A stretch of 64,000 nt of DNA from Vicugna pacos. Its lineage: Eukaryota; Chordata; Mammalia; Artiodactyla; Camelidae. Both the position numbers and the translations under genes were made by a program. Shown piece by piece: positions 1 through 10,499 of the stretch (its first letter is position 1; every line of letters starts with the position of its first letter). Location: positions 15,001-79,000 of the forward strand of contig NC_133023.1 in the NCBI RefSeq assembly GCF_048564905.1. Reading direction: 5' to 3'. A model generated the notes under the pieces. The model saw nothing but the letters and a program-made list of their open reading frames with translations. It did no database searches and was not told where the DNA came from.

Positions 1-665
1 CCCTGAGACTAACCCTGAGTCTAACCCTGATTCTAACACTGAGTTTAACCCTAACTCTACCCTGAGTCTAACCCTAACCCTGAGTCTAACGCTAACCCTA
101 ACCCTAACCCTGAGTCTAACCCTAACCCTAACTCTCACCTTAACCCTGATTCTAACCGTGAGTCTAACCCTAACCGAGTCTTACCCTTACCCTAACCCTG
201 AGTCTAACCCTGAGTCTAACCCCTAACCCTAACCCTAGCCTTTATCCTGTCACGAATCCTGAACCCTGATTCCAACACCAACCCCTAATCCGCATCCTGA
301 CTCTGACCCTAAAACCCTTACCCTGACCCTCACTGTGACATAAAGCCCTAACCCTGATCATGACCCTTTGCTCCTGATCCCTGACCCCTAGCCCTTGACC
401 TTGTTCTGGTTCTAACCCTAGCCCTAATCCTAACCTGTTTCATAACCCATAACCTAACTTGTACCTTAAACCGTACATAACCCATACCCTAAACTTAACC
501 TTTACCCTAATTCCTGCTCTTACCCATACTCTAATCCTATCCTGTACCCTAACCTCACACCTAAGCCATTCCCTAACCCTCAACCATACTCTGACACTGT
601 CCCTAACACTAACCCGTTCCTTTACCCTACCCCTAATTTTGACCCTGACCCTAATCCTTAATCCC
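1..665 (+). repeat. Degenerate telomeric / telomere-variant repeats
   Basis: The block is dominated by CCCTAA hexamers mixed with variants, above all CCCTGA followed by GTCTAA, giving recurrent 12- and 18-base units. Perfect runs are short, and the repeat decays to CCTAA-like and ACCCT-like text toward 660. The C-rich strand reads 5'->3' from the left edge, which is the orientation expected at the left end of a chromosome. This is the proximal, variant-rich part of a telomere or a subtelomeric telomere-like block, not the pure terminal array. The short open frames across it are repeat artefacts. Confidence 0.9.
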
Positions 666-819
666 AGTTTCTTGTAACAACCTAGTACTATCCTGATGGT
701 CAAATCCCATGAAGACATAAGGAAAACACATCAACTAACCTTAAAATAGAATCCTCCACTTACCTGTATATTACTACTTACCTGAAATTAACAGCACATT
801 AGAAATGTGTGTGCACCTC
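666..819. other. Unassigned AT-rich junction
   Basis: A short stretch between the telomere-like block and recognisable L1 sequence. I see no gene, RNA or repeat that I can name in it. Confidence 0.4.
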
Positions 820-1950
820 CTACAAATGTCTCCAAAGCAGATAATCCAATATTTTAACAATGTAAGCCAAGCAATGTCATAAATTATTACATAAAGCTAA
901 GCAATGTGATAAACAGCAATTGTACAATACAGAAAACTCACATCATCCCATCCACTTGATTCACCACAAGCTTTAAACAAATTCCAATCCTACTTCATGG
1001 CATAAACACTCGTGAAAATAGGACTAGGAACAAATTATTCAGTTGATACAAAGCATTATAAAAATCTCATAGTAAATGTCAATCATCTGGAACAAGGCCC
1101 AGAGAATTCCTTTCACCTCTGTTATTCACTATTGTACAGGAAATTCCAGGCAAATCCAGGATGAAAGAGAATAAAGATAAAATTGTTACATATAAAAGGA
1201 TGTCTATTCACAGACACAGTTGACATCATTTTACATACACATCTTGAAAGCATGAGCAATTCATTGACTAGATCAATTTTTAAAATGTGAGCAAGTAGAC
1301 AATACAAAATATCAATGTATCAAAATTTGTTTACATGGACACATTGACAATGAATAATCTCAAGAATTTAAGAGAATTGTATTTTACATGATGTCAATAT
1401 TACTAAAATTAAGAATTAACTTAATCCAGGTACAAGACTAATAAATTGAAGTGTAAAAGATATCACTAAAAGAAATGAAATAAAACCTTAAAAAAGGAAG
1501 ACATCCCATGTTGATAACAAAACTAAACATGGCACAAGTGCCCAAAGCAGTTTAGGGAGTCAACGTAATTTCTATGACAATTTTGGAATAAACACAGAAG
1601 TTGATTTTAGCATTTGTATATCATTTTAGGAACCCCAAAAGACGAAACAAACTTGAAAAAAGAAAACCAAAGATAGAGCTTTGTGTTTTCAAATTTCATG
1701 TCAGTACAAAGCAATATAAAAAATATGATATTTTCATAAAAATGTATAGATAAATGACAATCCACAATTAGCCCACACATAATCCCATTCACTTAGGATC
1801 AATACATTTTTGACAAGCACAGATATTTAGGGGTTTTTTTTAATAGTCTTTTCCACAAATGGTGCTGGGTAACTAGCTAACCACAAGTGTGGGAATAAAA
1901 CTGGACCCTTACCTCTCACCACATATACAATTAACTCAAACTACATACAT
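820..1950 (+). mobile_element. Old L1 ORF2 fragment
   Basis: The plus strand follows the text of the second half of L1 ORF2, past the reverse-transcriptase core. Near 1090-1150 it reads like the consensus stretch for 'cacctctgttattcactattgtacaggaa'-type sequence, and at 1850-1935 it shows the 'ggtgctgggtaac' and 'ttaactcaaactacat' landmarks of the ORF2 3' part. Many small deletions and stops show that it is long dead. It is cut off abruptly by the mitochondrial insertion near 1951. A paralogous L1 piece occupies the equivalent position after the interstitial telomeric block at 27.3 kb. Confidence 0.75.
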
Positions 1951-2497
1951 TGGGATATGGCTGATGGTTTTATATTACTGATTGTAGTTAAAAAAATTAA
2001 AACCACCAAGAATGAAAGAGACACCTACTAAATACATGGAGGGCATGGATAGGTTGGCAGAGTCTCCTACGTGGCCAGATTGCCAGCTAGAGGTGGATAT
2101 ACACATGGTTCAACAAGTGCTGGCACCCACTTCTACTTTTGATGATACGAGTAGGTGTAAGAATGATGGGAGGAATTGTGATAAGCTGCTATCATTCAGT
2201 CAGAGCAATGCTGTATTGAATGCCCCAATTATCAGTGGAACAAGTCAGTTTCTGGGTCCTCCAACTGTCCTTAGTATAACTAATAAACACATGCACAGGG
2301 TATGCATACTACAAATGCATATGCTGTTATGACTACATCGCAGATTTCCTCATCTCTAAGGAGTGTTCCAGGTCTCTGTCTCAGCAGGGATTAATGAACT
2401 TACTGCAGTGCCTACTATTCCAGCTCAAATAATAATGTAGTGATACAAAATGCCAATCTTTGTGACCTGTTGAAAGTTGTCAGTGGTTTGTGAATAT
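1951..2497 (-). pseudogene. NUMT COX1 5' part
   Basis: Read on the minus strand, this gives the start and first ~180 codons of cytochrome c oxidase subunit I. The beginning matches the artiodactyl form (ATR TTC ACA AAC), with its start complement at 2495-2497 next to tRNA-Tyr. Further in, the stretches around 2215-2330 correspond to the region encoding the conserved GFGNW and NNMSFW area. The copy is truncated by the left edge of the insertion and contains frameshifts and stops, so it is not translatable; it also uses the mitochondrial code. Confidence 0.88.
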
Positions 2498-2498
2498 A

Positions 2499-2876
2499 GG
2501 TGAAGTGGTTGAGCAAGGCTTATACTGTAAATCTAAAGATAGAGGTTTTGCCCCTTTGGGGTCAACCCCCATAGTGACTCAACATATTTAAATGCAAATT
2601 CTAAAAAAACAGCTTCAATTTTGCTAGAGCTTCTCCTGCAAAATTTTTCTAGATGGCTGGAGAAATACCTAGAAGACAATTTACTGGAAGATTTACCTGT
2701 TAACTAAAATGTCCTGTGGTGGAAGCCCACCGATCTACTAAGTATTTACCTTAATTAAAGTGTTTCTTTTGCATTCAACTGATATAGTTCAATCTCTTAT
2801 TATCCATATTTTTAGAAATTAAATTGGACTTCCTTGAACATTTGAAAGCCCTGGGTGTATATTAAGCTGAACTCCT
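2499..2876. pseudogene. NUMT WANCY tRNA cluster (Tyr, Cys, Asn, Ala, Trp)
   Basis: The mitochondrial tRNA cluster is recognisable in order. tRNA-Tyr lies at about 2499-2566 on plus (TGTAAATC anticodon loop). tRNA-Cys is at 2567-2633 plus (TGCAAATTC anticodon region). The light-strand origin site is at about 2634-2669. tRNA-Asn is at 2670-2741 plus (CTGTTAACTAA anticodon arm), tRNA-Ala at 2742-2810 plus (TTTGCATTC) and tRNA-Trp at 2813-2876 minus. Strand assignments alternate exactly as in mtDNA. The origin stem-loop is badly eroded. These are fossil copies and no nuclear tRNA function is implied. Confidence 0.85.
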
Positions 2877-3841
2877 ACTCCAGCTCTGATACAATGGGCG
2901 TTAAGGACAGTAATGGTGTGACTATCAGGATTAGTGATCATCAGACGGTTGTTTTCTATGTTTAAAAACTCATTTTTTAAATTTATTCATAAAAATAGAG
3001 GAAGTGATATGGAGAATTTTAGCCAGATGTACAAATCTATGTTGAACGGCGCTGTGAGGATGGTTAGTGCTGGTGGGTTGATGTTACTGGGTTTTGTTGT
3101 ATCTCAAATGATTGCTCATTTCAGGAAAAACCCTGATCCTGGTGAGAGGCCTCCTAATAAAATACGATGCCAGGGATGAGGATCGTGATGGGAAGGTTTA
3201 TTCCATGTGTGTGATAACGACAGAGTTGTGGTCCACGAGCAGAGCATGGATAGCAAGACGACACTGTGGACTGATATAAGTTAGTACATTCAGGCTTGTC
3301 ATGGTTGGACTACACACTGGAATAGCTGTCATCCGTCCTCTAGGGATGACTGACGAGCAGGCTATACATGTGGTAGTGGAGTTTTGTTAGTCTGCCTCGG
3401 CTGCTGACGATAATTCATAATACGCCTGTGAATAATAGTATGCTTGGGGGGCGGGTGCTGAGATTTGCTGTAACACTTGGGGGTACACATTCACCACATT
3501 AATTGCATTGGCCCTGCTGTGTGGGGGATGCCCTGTGTAGCTTCAGTCACTCAGGAAAGACATGTGAGTAGTCCAACTTTGTGACTAGGGCTGTTGTTTA
3601 AATGGTGGATCCTGTTGGATAAAATAATTTTGTACTTGTCCATGGCTGGAGTATATTAGATTAAAAGTAAAATCCCACATGAATAGTACGGATGTGGTGG
3701 GGTTTGTTGGAGAACAGTTGTTGGGTGCTTCTATAACTTGTGCATTCAATTTTCTTATTAGAATGGAAATACTTGTACAATGTCAGCTTGCTAATAAAAT
3801 CATGGAATGGTCAGTAGAACGATAGTGAAAATAGGGTTTAT
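2877..3841 (-). pseudogene. NUMT ND2
   Basis: This region occupies the ND2 slot between tRNA-Trp and tRNA-Met and is of full ND2 length (about 0.96 kb). The start is well preserved: the complement of 3805-3841 begins ATA AAC CCT ATT TTC ACT, a typical ND2 beginning. The middle is strongly diverged and carries many indels, so the assignment there rests mainly on position. Confidence 0.75.
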
Positions 3842-4012
3842 TAGCATAGTAAGGATATCAAACAACACTGATAGCAGAATGTGGTGTAATGTGGCAGCAT
3901 GAACACTTTTAAGTTCTTAACGGAACGATCAATTCCTGTGATTCTAGGAATAAGAGTTCTTAAACCTCTTTTATTTACCATTAAGATAACTCTTTTGTCA
4001 AACTTATCAATG
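3842..4012. pseudogene. NUMT tRNA-Met / Gln / Ile cluster
   Basis: tRNA-Ile (minus, ~3945-4012) and tRNA-Gln (plus, ~3874-3947) are clear: the Gln copy keeps its TTTTAAGTTCT anticodon arm and TTC-type T arm, and the Ile copy keeps the complement of its acceptor and anticodon arms. tRNA-Met (minus) is reduced to ~32 bases at 3842-3873, about half its normal length, so an internal deletion has removed the rest. Confidence 0.75.
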
Positions 4013-4819
4013 TTTTGGTGGGATGACCGATGCACTGATGGGTAGTGAAACATACACAGGGCTACTGTTAGTGTTAATTTTTTTCATAGGAGCTGTATAA
4101 GTTGATCATCTCAAAATTGTGGGTAGGCTATTCAAAGCCCTAGGAAGGAGGTTGTTAGGAGGAGTGTTTGAATGACAACATGGGCTGCATGTAATTGGCC
4201 TGTATATAATTCTGTTATCTAGGGATTTGAGATGCTCCTAAAAAGATTATGAAAATATTTATTATCATGATATAGACCTAACCTGCTATAAAGGCCAGAG
4301 AAAATACATACTACGTATGTAAGCTACATACTCTACATTGAAGCTGGATACAACTTTTGAGTCTCCTTCTGTTAAGTCTAATGGAGCTCCGTAGATTTTT
4401 GCTACAGTAGAGGTAAATAAAAATCTGACTAGGAGTTGGGAGGGGACAATTAATCAGATATTCATGTGTAATAACTGAGAGTACAAATGATCTATTTATC
4501 AGTAGGAATGATAAACCAATAACTGCTAGTTTACTTCACATGAGATTGTCTGTGCTGCTGCCCACAGAGCTCCAGTGAGTGTGTATTTTTAATATGAAGG
4601 TAATGCAGATCAGGGGGTGGAATACATGGCTAGGCTTCATACAGCCAGTATGAGAAGTGTGCCTAGGTTCACATGAGCAGACAGTGGATAAGGAATGGGA
4701 AGAGGAACTCCTAATGTGGAAGCCATGGTTAAGGCCAGCATTGGTGCAACTATATATATATAATGTACATTGATGTATTATATATAATTTAACACTGTGT
4801 GTGTGTGTGTATATATGTG

Positions 4820-4866
<47 letters not shown>

Positions 4867-4970
4867 ATTGGGCCTCTCCAAATTTCCAGAACCTAGGACT
4901 TCCCTTCAAATAATATGAGAAGTGAAACATGGATTAAAACTGTAATCATTAGTAAAGGAATGGAGGTTAT
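4013..4970 (-). pseudogene. NUMT ND1
   Basis: The complement reads as NADH dehydrogenase subunit 1 from its C-terminal end (4085-4200) to its start near 4965. A low-complexity TA/TG tract at 4748-4862 sits inside it where the ND1 N-terminal third should be continuous. Frameshifts and stops are numerous. The flanks, tRNA-Ile on one side and tRNA-Leu(UUR) on the other, confirm the identity. Confidence 0.85.
4748..4862. repeat. (TA)n/(TG)n microsatellite inside NUMT ND1
   Basis: Short TA runs, a TG run and then an uninterrupted TA run of about 19 units end at 4862. It lies wholly within the ND1 part of the NUMT and must have grown after the transfer, since mtDNA coding sequence does not contain it. 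Confidence 0.9.
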
Positions 4971-4975
4971 AACCC

Positions 4976-5050
4976 TATTCTTAGGAAGAGGACTTAGACT
5001 TCAGGAAATAAAGGTTTTGTTTTCATGCAATTGCTGAGATCTGCTACCCT
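4976..5050 (-). pseudogene. NUMT tRNA-Leu(UUR)
   Basis: The complement of the tRNA-Leu(UUR) gene lies between ND1 and 16S. The acceptor end (TTAGGAAGAGG) and the other arms (through AGATCTGCTACCCTAACA) are recognisable. Confidence 0.8.
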
Positions 5051-6512
5051 AACAAACCATGTTCTACTGTAGAGTATGTAGAAATTATTTAAATTGTACT
5101 GTATCACCAATTAATTTGAAGGTGTTTTTGTAAAGCGACCCTTAACTCTCCTGTCCTCTCATACTGGGACAAATGTATAAAACAGAAACTAATCGAGATT
5201 ACTCCAGTCTGAACTCACATCTCACAGAACTCTAATCATTGAATAAATCATTTACAGCAGTTGCAACATTGGGATATTCCGATCCAGTTCTGAGGCTATA
5301 AACCCTATTGCTGAAATGAACTGTAAATTTGGATTGAACGGTTATCCCTAGAGCACCTCGTTCTGTTAATCAATGTACTGGATCAACACATGCCACAGCA
5401 TTTTCAATAGCTGGTCTAAATGTTAGTCACTTGCAGTTTGGAGTTTGTTTTATTCACTGGGGCCTCCACAACCAAATATTTTAAGCCATTAAAAGCTGTG
5501 TTATTCCTTAATATTCAGTTACTTACTTTATAGGTTAAGTGCCTAAAGCACCATAGGATCTTCTCATTTTATATGGCTCCCACCTCTTATTGGGAAGGTC
5601 AATTTCACTGATGAAAAGAGATACTATAACCTTGTGGGGCCTTCCTCCCAACTCCTTATGTGGAAAACAAATGATCATGCTACCTTGGCAGGGTCGGGGA
5701 ACCACAGCCACTAACCATGCCCGTGGTCAGGCAGTGCCTCTAAGACCAGAAGTGCTAGAGGATATCTTCCTGGTAAACAGGCAGGACTTGTGATCACCAC
5801 GTTCCTTTTACTTTTTTTTAATCTTTCCTAGAGATTCATACCTGTGTTAGATTAAGAATTGCTTTTATAAATAATTAAATATTGATTAGCATTTTTTACT
5901 GTAAACTATCAGTAACTTACTCATTCTGATACAAGCTTATGCAAGGAGAAATAGTTCTCACTGCCTATATGAAGAGTATTGTTTTTACTAACTAATAGAT
6001 TAGTCCAGTATTAAATTATGAGGGTTTTCTCTTTTTTTTCCTTCTTTTCTTTCCTTTTTTTTTTTTTTTTTTTTTTTTTGCTTTTGGTGTTGTGAATACT
6101 TTCTTAATGTGTGGCTGTTCTTAAGCCAGCTGCAACATTGTTTATACTGATTCTCTAGAGGTTTTATCCTGTAACTAAAAACCTGTATCTTTTAAAAAAA
6201 CATTAAAAATTATATTAAAAGTTATATTCTTAATAATTAAAACTGAACTAAAGTCTTTTCTGAACAACCTGCTGTCAGCAGCCTTGTTAGGTATATTACC
6301 TCTACTCATAAATCTTCTATTTTACATATAGATGAGTCTGTTCCACTGAACTGTTCATAATTACCTCTTCTGGGTTCAAGATACTTAACTTATTTCATCA
6401 TTCCCTAGTGGTGCTTTATACAACCAGATTTAAATGTCTCTCTTCTATACTTTAGATGTTAAATGAATCTTTAATTTAATTATGACAGTTAATTTTGGTA
6501 GGAAGCCTCGGC
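5051..6512 (-). pseudogene. NUMT 16S rRNA
   Basis: This is the most readable part of the insertion. Highly conserved peptidyl-transferase-region text appears as reverse complement: ATTACTCCAGTCTGAACTCA at 5198-5217, GGTTATCCCTAGAG at 5339, GGTCAATTTCACTGATGAAA at 5598, ATCATGCTACCTTGGCAGG at 5672 and AGGCAGTGCCTCTAA at 5729. A poly-T tract at ~6055-6080 has expanded inside it. Length is a little below the usual ~1.57 kb because of deletions. Not a functional rRNA gene. Confidence 0.93.
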
Positions 6513-6592
6513 TAGTTTTAGTTCAAATCTTTCATAAATTATGGAATCGACTGGGTGTAAATCAGGTGCTTTTCTTTAAACTACACTTTGAT
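6513..6592 (-). pseudogene. NUMT tRNA-Val
   Basis: The complement of tRNA-Val lies between 16S and 12S; the stretch GTGTAAATCAGGTGCTTTTC at 6555-6574 corresponds to the anticodon and D-arm part. Confidence 0.7.
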
Positions 6593-7561
6593 GTACCCAA
6601 GCACACTTTCCAGTGTGCCCACCTTGTAATGACTCCTCTCCTCTTTAATGTCTACTACTTCTTAATGGGTTATGAAAATTTATCGCTATTTGAGGAGGGT
6701 GACAGACTGAGTGTGCCTGCTTCATGGCCTGACTGTATTAGGCAATCTTAAGTTACAGCTAAGTTCTCCTTTGGTATTTCATCACAATTTTGTATATATT
6801 ATTTTGTACTCAAGGTAGAAAATGAAACACTTATCTTCCCATCCCGTAGATTACACCTAGAGCTAATTTTTTTATATCTGGTCATTATGATCACTATTCC
6901 TCCTTTTGGGGGTTTGCTGAAGATGCTGGTACATAGACATACAGACTGTGTTCATGAGAGTGGTGAGGTTTATCAGGTTTTGTGGATTATAAACACCATT
7001 GGAAGCACCACAAATCCTTTTAGTTTTTTTGGATTATGCTAGTATTCATTTGGCCAATAATTTTGTTATAATCATTTTATTTTGATCTAAAGATATGTAT
7101 AGTTGGATATCTATCCCCTTACTGACACACAGATACGACTTTGAATCTTTACTGACCTGTAACAAGGAATGTTAAAGTCATTTTAGTAGCTCATTTTCAC
7201 TTTAGCTATGGCTTTGCACACCGTAGCTAGGACTTACCTTTATTTTGCAATACTCTTTAGCACACGTCACACTGACTTTCTATTATTTGAGGTTCATGTC
7301 ATGACAGTGGTACCTGGTGTGACAATTTACCAACCCTAATTAGTTATGATAACCTAGTCAAACTTTCATTTATGGCTTAATTTTTATCACTGCCACTTCC
7401 CATAGGGGCATGGGTCAGTGAGGCATTGAAAGATACATCCAGGGTGCTTGATAGCTGATTTTACTCTTTTAAAATATTTAGAGGGCATTCTCACGGGAAT
7501 GCAGAAACTTGCATGTGTAATTTTATTACAAGTTATTAGAAAGGCTGGAATGAAATCTATA
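6593..7561 (-). pseudogene. NUMT 12S rRNA
   Basis: The complement of the 12S gene at full length. The 3' end is marked by GCACACTTTCCAGTGTGCCC at 6601 and TTTGAGGAGGGTGACAGACT at 6690. The 5' end is marked by GGAATGCAGAAACTTGCATG at 7496 and the adjoining TATTAGAAAGGCTGGAATGA. It continues directly into tRNA-Phe. Confidence 0.9.
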
Positions 7562-7633
7562 TGTTTATGGAGTTAGTAAATTCATCCAGGCATTTTCACT
7601 GCCTTGCTTTAATTATTGAAACTACATCAACAG
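7562..7633 (-). pseudogene. NUMT tRNA-Phe
   Basis: The complement of tRNA-Phe with well-preserved arms (ends at 7562 TGTTTATGGAG and 7633 CTACATCAACA), placed between 12S and the control region. Confidence 0.85.
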
Positions 7634-8215
7634 GTTGAGTAGGATTTTCGACATGAGATTTCTGTATTTGTCTGAAATCTTGGTATTTGGTATAGTACTC
7701 CACATTGTGTTAAAATTAGTATTAAATATATAATATTTCTTTTGGAGACTGCTACAGTGCACTGTGTTTTTAGTTTTGTTCAAAGTAAACAGCAGATCTA
7801 GGGGTATGCCTATCAATATAAGCCTTATATATCTAAGCAGTTGGTGGATACAGTTAAAAGGCTACTTTGTAGTTATAGTAACTGGGTGGGTGAAGTAAGG
7901 GCAGTATGTTTGTTAGGTGAGTCAGTTGAATCTTACATAGTTACATCCTTTGCCTTGTTTGGAGGGGGTTGGCAAGGTGATAAGGACAGACAAAGTATGA
8001 GATTAAGCAGTAAGCAGGGGGTTGATACAGCAAGCTATGTATTGATTTGCATGTGGACGCGGATGTGTAATTTCTGAATGTCCTGTGACCACTGACTCAA
8101 CACATTATGATGGTCGATGACGTTGGTAAATACTATTCAATTTAAGCTGAGCTACAGGTTACTTGGCTGTGTTAAGGTCTCTGATGATCATAACTGAGTC
8201 ACAGCTTTCCCCCAA
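7634..8215 (-). pseudogene. NUMT control-region half (tRNA-Phe side)
   Basis: The reverse complement of the mitochondrial control region. The artiodactyl landmark TGTCCTGTGACCACTGACTC is at 8080, and the GTCTCTGATGATCATAACTGAG...CCCCC area at 8178-8213 corresponds to the conserved block ending in GGGGGATGCTTGGACTCAGC. Similarity stops soon after. The rest of the control region is not here; the complementary half appears as a separate NUMT near 23 kb. Confidence 0.8.
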
Positions 8216-8249
8216 CGACTATCACTTGGTTCAGCAACTTGCCTCTTAT

Positions 8250-9020
8250 ACATATATATATATATGGCAAAAAATTAAACACAGGTGTCCAAACAAAAAA
8301 TGCTGCACTACACTAATAGTCATGGCAGCATGATTTGAAACAGCTCAGAGGTAGAAACTATTCAAATGTCCATCAATGGATGAAAGGATATGCAAACTAC
8401 AGTGCATCAATAAACTGTCATATAATTCTGCCATTGAAAGGAATAAAGTAAAATGGTGCAGCCACTGTGGAAAACATCTATCACCTGTTGATTCAACTTC
8501 AGAGTATAAGCCCAAAAGGTTTGAAAGCAGGGGCTGAAAAACACATTTCTACAGCCATGTTCATACCAGCCCTATTCACACTGGCCAACAGACGTAAGCA
8601 ACCCAAGTGTCAATGGGTGGATGATTCCATACACAAAATGTAGTATATACACATTGAAATAGGATTCAGCCTTTAAAACGAAGGTAATTCTGACACATGC
8701 TACAACGTGGATGAACCTTGCAGTCATTCAAGGGAAACAAACCAAATCAAACCAAAAAAGGACAAACGTTCTATGATTCTAAGATGAGGTATCCACATAA
8801 GTCTAATTCAATAACAAAACATACAAAGTACTTGCCAGGAGATTAGGAATTCATGTCTGATGGATACAGTTTCACTGGGGGAAACTGAAAAAGTAGTGGA
8901 GATGAGTGCTGAGAATATTTCTACAACAATGTAAATGTAGTTAATATCCAAAAACAACGTGACATGAATGTAATGAAACTATATACTTAAAGCAGTTTAA
9001 ATGGTACATGTTATATGGAA
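8250..9020 (+). mobile_element. L1 ORF2 3' end and 3' tail
   Basis: Consensus-like L1 text for the ORF2 C-terminus and following tail: the 'caggtgtccaaacaaaaa' motif at 8282, repeated 'gtccatcaatggatgaa' motifs at 8367 and 8610, 'acatgctacaacgtggatgaac' at 8696, and the tail phrase near 8920-9000. This is the right flank of NUMT-1. Confidence 0.75.
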
Positions 9021-9670
9021 TAGATTTAATCACAATGAAAAACATGAAGTACTGATATTTGTTACAACATGGATGAACAATGAAAACATCCTAAGAAAAA
9101 GAAGCCACCCAGATCACACTCATCGTGTGCCCTTTAATTCAATCAAAGCTGGGGAAATAAGGGAAAGTCTCGAGAACAGTTCCAGGAAACAAAAAAACAC
9201 TGGATCGGATTGGGAAAACCCATTGCCATACAGTTGGAGCAGGTGCCGACAGTGGAACTGAGCCTGTGGACTGCATTATGAAGTGAGAACCATAATGAAT
9301 CCTCATTTGGGTGTTATGTGGTGACACAGAGAGAGTGTCTCTACTCAAGTTTAGAACACACTAGAGACTGTCATGAGAAGTGGCATACGTGCTACATCAG
9401 TGATGAGTGAGAAACCTGAGCTTACAGATGAAGAGGACATTGTACTACTTCTGCACATTTTCTGTACGGTTAACATTATAGGAAAGTAAATAATTTTCTA
9501 AATCAACCATGTCAAAATCAATACAGGAAAGCAGAGAAAACATCAAACTTCACTGTAGAGCCCAAGCCTTCTCCAGTTCCAGTTGATCCAAAATGGTTCA
9601 GCTGATCACCCTTGCAGGAATCTACATATTATTGAGAGACACCATAAGATAATATCATAACCCACTGTGT
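9020..9670 (+). repeat. Subtelomeric composite repeat, block A copy 1
   Basis: The block begins with 'taatcacaatgaaaa' just beyond an L1 tail, contains 'aagaagccacccagatcac' and 'cgtgtgccctttaattcaatc', and ends with 'gatcacccttgcaggaatc'. The same ordered landmarks recur at 12.06, 18.53 and 30.48 kb. It is part of a multi-kilobase subtelomeric unit and not a gene. Confidence 0.7.
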
Positions 9671-9689
9671 CTTGGTTGTTGTGAACGAC

Positions 9690-10490
9690 TTGGATGTGAT
9701 TTAAAAAAAAAAAAAGCGGCAATTTTGAATTCTACTTTTCCACATCAGAATACAAAAAAAAAACTGTTAAAAAATAATAAATAACTTTAATAAAGCTACA
9801 TGATATAATATCTATACACAAAAATTGATTGCTTTCTATACACTAATACAGAAGTTTCAAAAAGAGAAATTAATATAGCAATCCCATTTAACAATTGCAC
9901 CAAGAGAAGAAAAAAACCTAGGAATAAAATTAACCAAGAATGTGAAAAACCTGCACATGGAAAGTTAGAAAACACTGATAAAGAAATTGAAGAGGACGCA
10001 CACAAAACAAAAGCTGTGCTCGTGCACTAAAAGAACATCACTGCAACATTCACGAAGCCTAAGCAGTGCACACATCAACTGCAAACTCTACCAAACTCAA
10101 GTGGCATTTTTTTCACAGAAACAGGAAACAAGAAATCCTACCATTTGTGTAGAACAAAAAGGAACCTGGAATAGCCTGAGCAACCTCGAGAAGGGAGAAC
10201 TCAGTTGGAGGCGTCTCCCTCCCTGGCTTCACACGACGTTAGGAAGCCACCGTCCCCAGCAGAGATACAGTAAGACATTGGCACAAAAACAGGCACATGG
10301 GCCAGAGGAACAGAACAGGGAGCACAGGAATAGACCCGCCTTTAGGGTGCCAGTTAGTCCACGGCAACGGAGCCCAGAACACAAAGTGGGACAAGGACAG
10401 TCCCCTCCATAAAGGTGCCAAGAACATGGGACACCATACCCCCAAAAATGACACCAGACACAAGATCAAGTAAATTTGAAAATTTTCTAC
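9690..10490 (+). mobile_element. L1 ORF2 fragment (left of GC-rich segment, copy 1)
   Basis: L1 ORF2 text in the standard order: 'gctttctatacactaata' at 9831, 'aaacctaggaataaaatta' at 9914, 'gcacatggaaagtt' and 'aaacaggcacatgggccagagg' at 10288. It ends shortly after the place where ORF2 should read on into its C-terminal third; a GC-rich segment interrupts it there. Confidence 0.75.
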
Positions 10491-10499
10491 ATCAAGCCC

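Larger units (their letters stand above)
1951..8215 (-). other. NUMT-1: ~6.3 kb nuclear mitochondrial insertion
   Basis: A near-continuous reverse-complement copy of mitochondrial DNA runs from inside COX1 through the WANCY tRNA cluster, ND2, tRNA Met/Gln/Ile, ND1, tRNA-Leu(UUR), 16S, tRNA-Val, 12S and tRNA-Phe to about the first half of the control region. Gene order and strand are exactly those of vertebrate mtDNA, so this is one transferred molecule and not scattered pieces. Sequence divergence is substantial, with many indels, which implies an old insertion. L1 sequence lies on both sides, although the two L1 edges do not join seamlessly. Edges are estimated by where mitochondrial similarity stops and may be off by tens of bases. 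Confidence 0.93.

Noticed and set aside
440-718. Open frames across the telomere-like repeats on both strands.
   Set aside because: Products of hexamer repetition with highly repetitive predicted peptides.
2012-2332. A 106-codon plus-strand frame.
   Set aside because: It is the antisense of the COX1 part of NUMT-1.
2499-2876. Possible nuclear tRNA genes.
   Set aside because: They are mitochondrial tRNA remnants in exact WANCY order inside a NUMT, with decayed arms and no sign of nuclear promoter elements.
5051-7561. Possible rRNA genes.
   Set aside because: Mitochondrial 16S and 12S copies with indels, embedded in L1-rich nuclear DNA; NUMT origin explains them.
1951-8215. Mitochondrial contamination of the assembly.
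   Set aside because: The copy is decayed, has gained a TA microsatellite and a poly-T tract, is truncated at both ends and is flanked by L1, all of which point to an old nuclear insertion.
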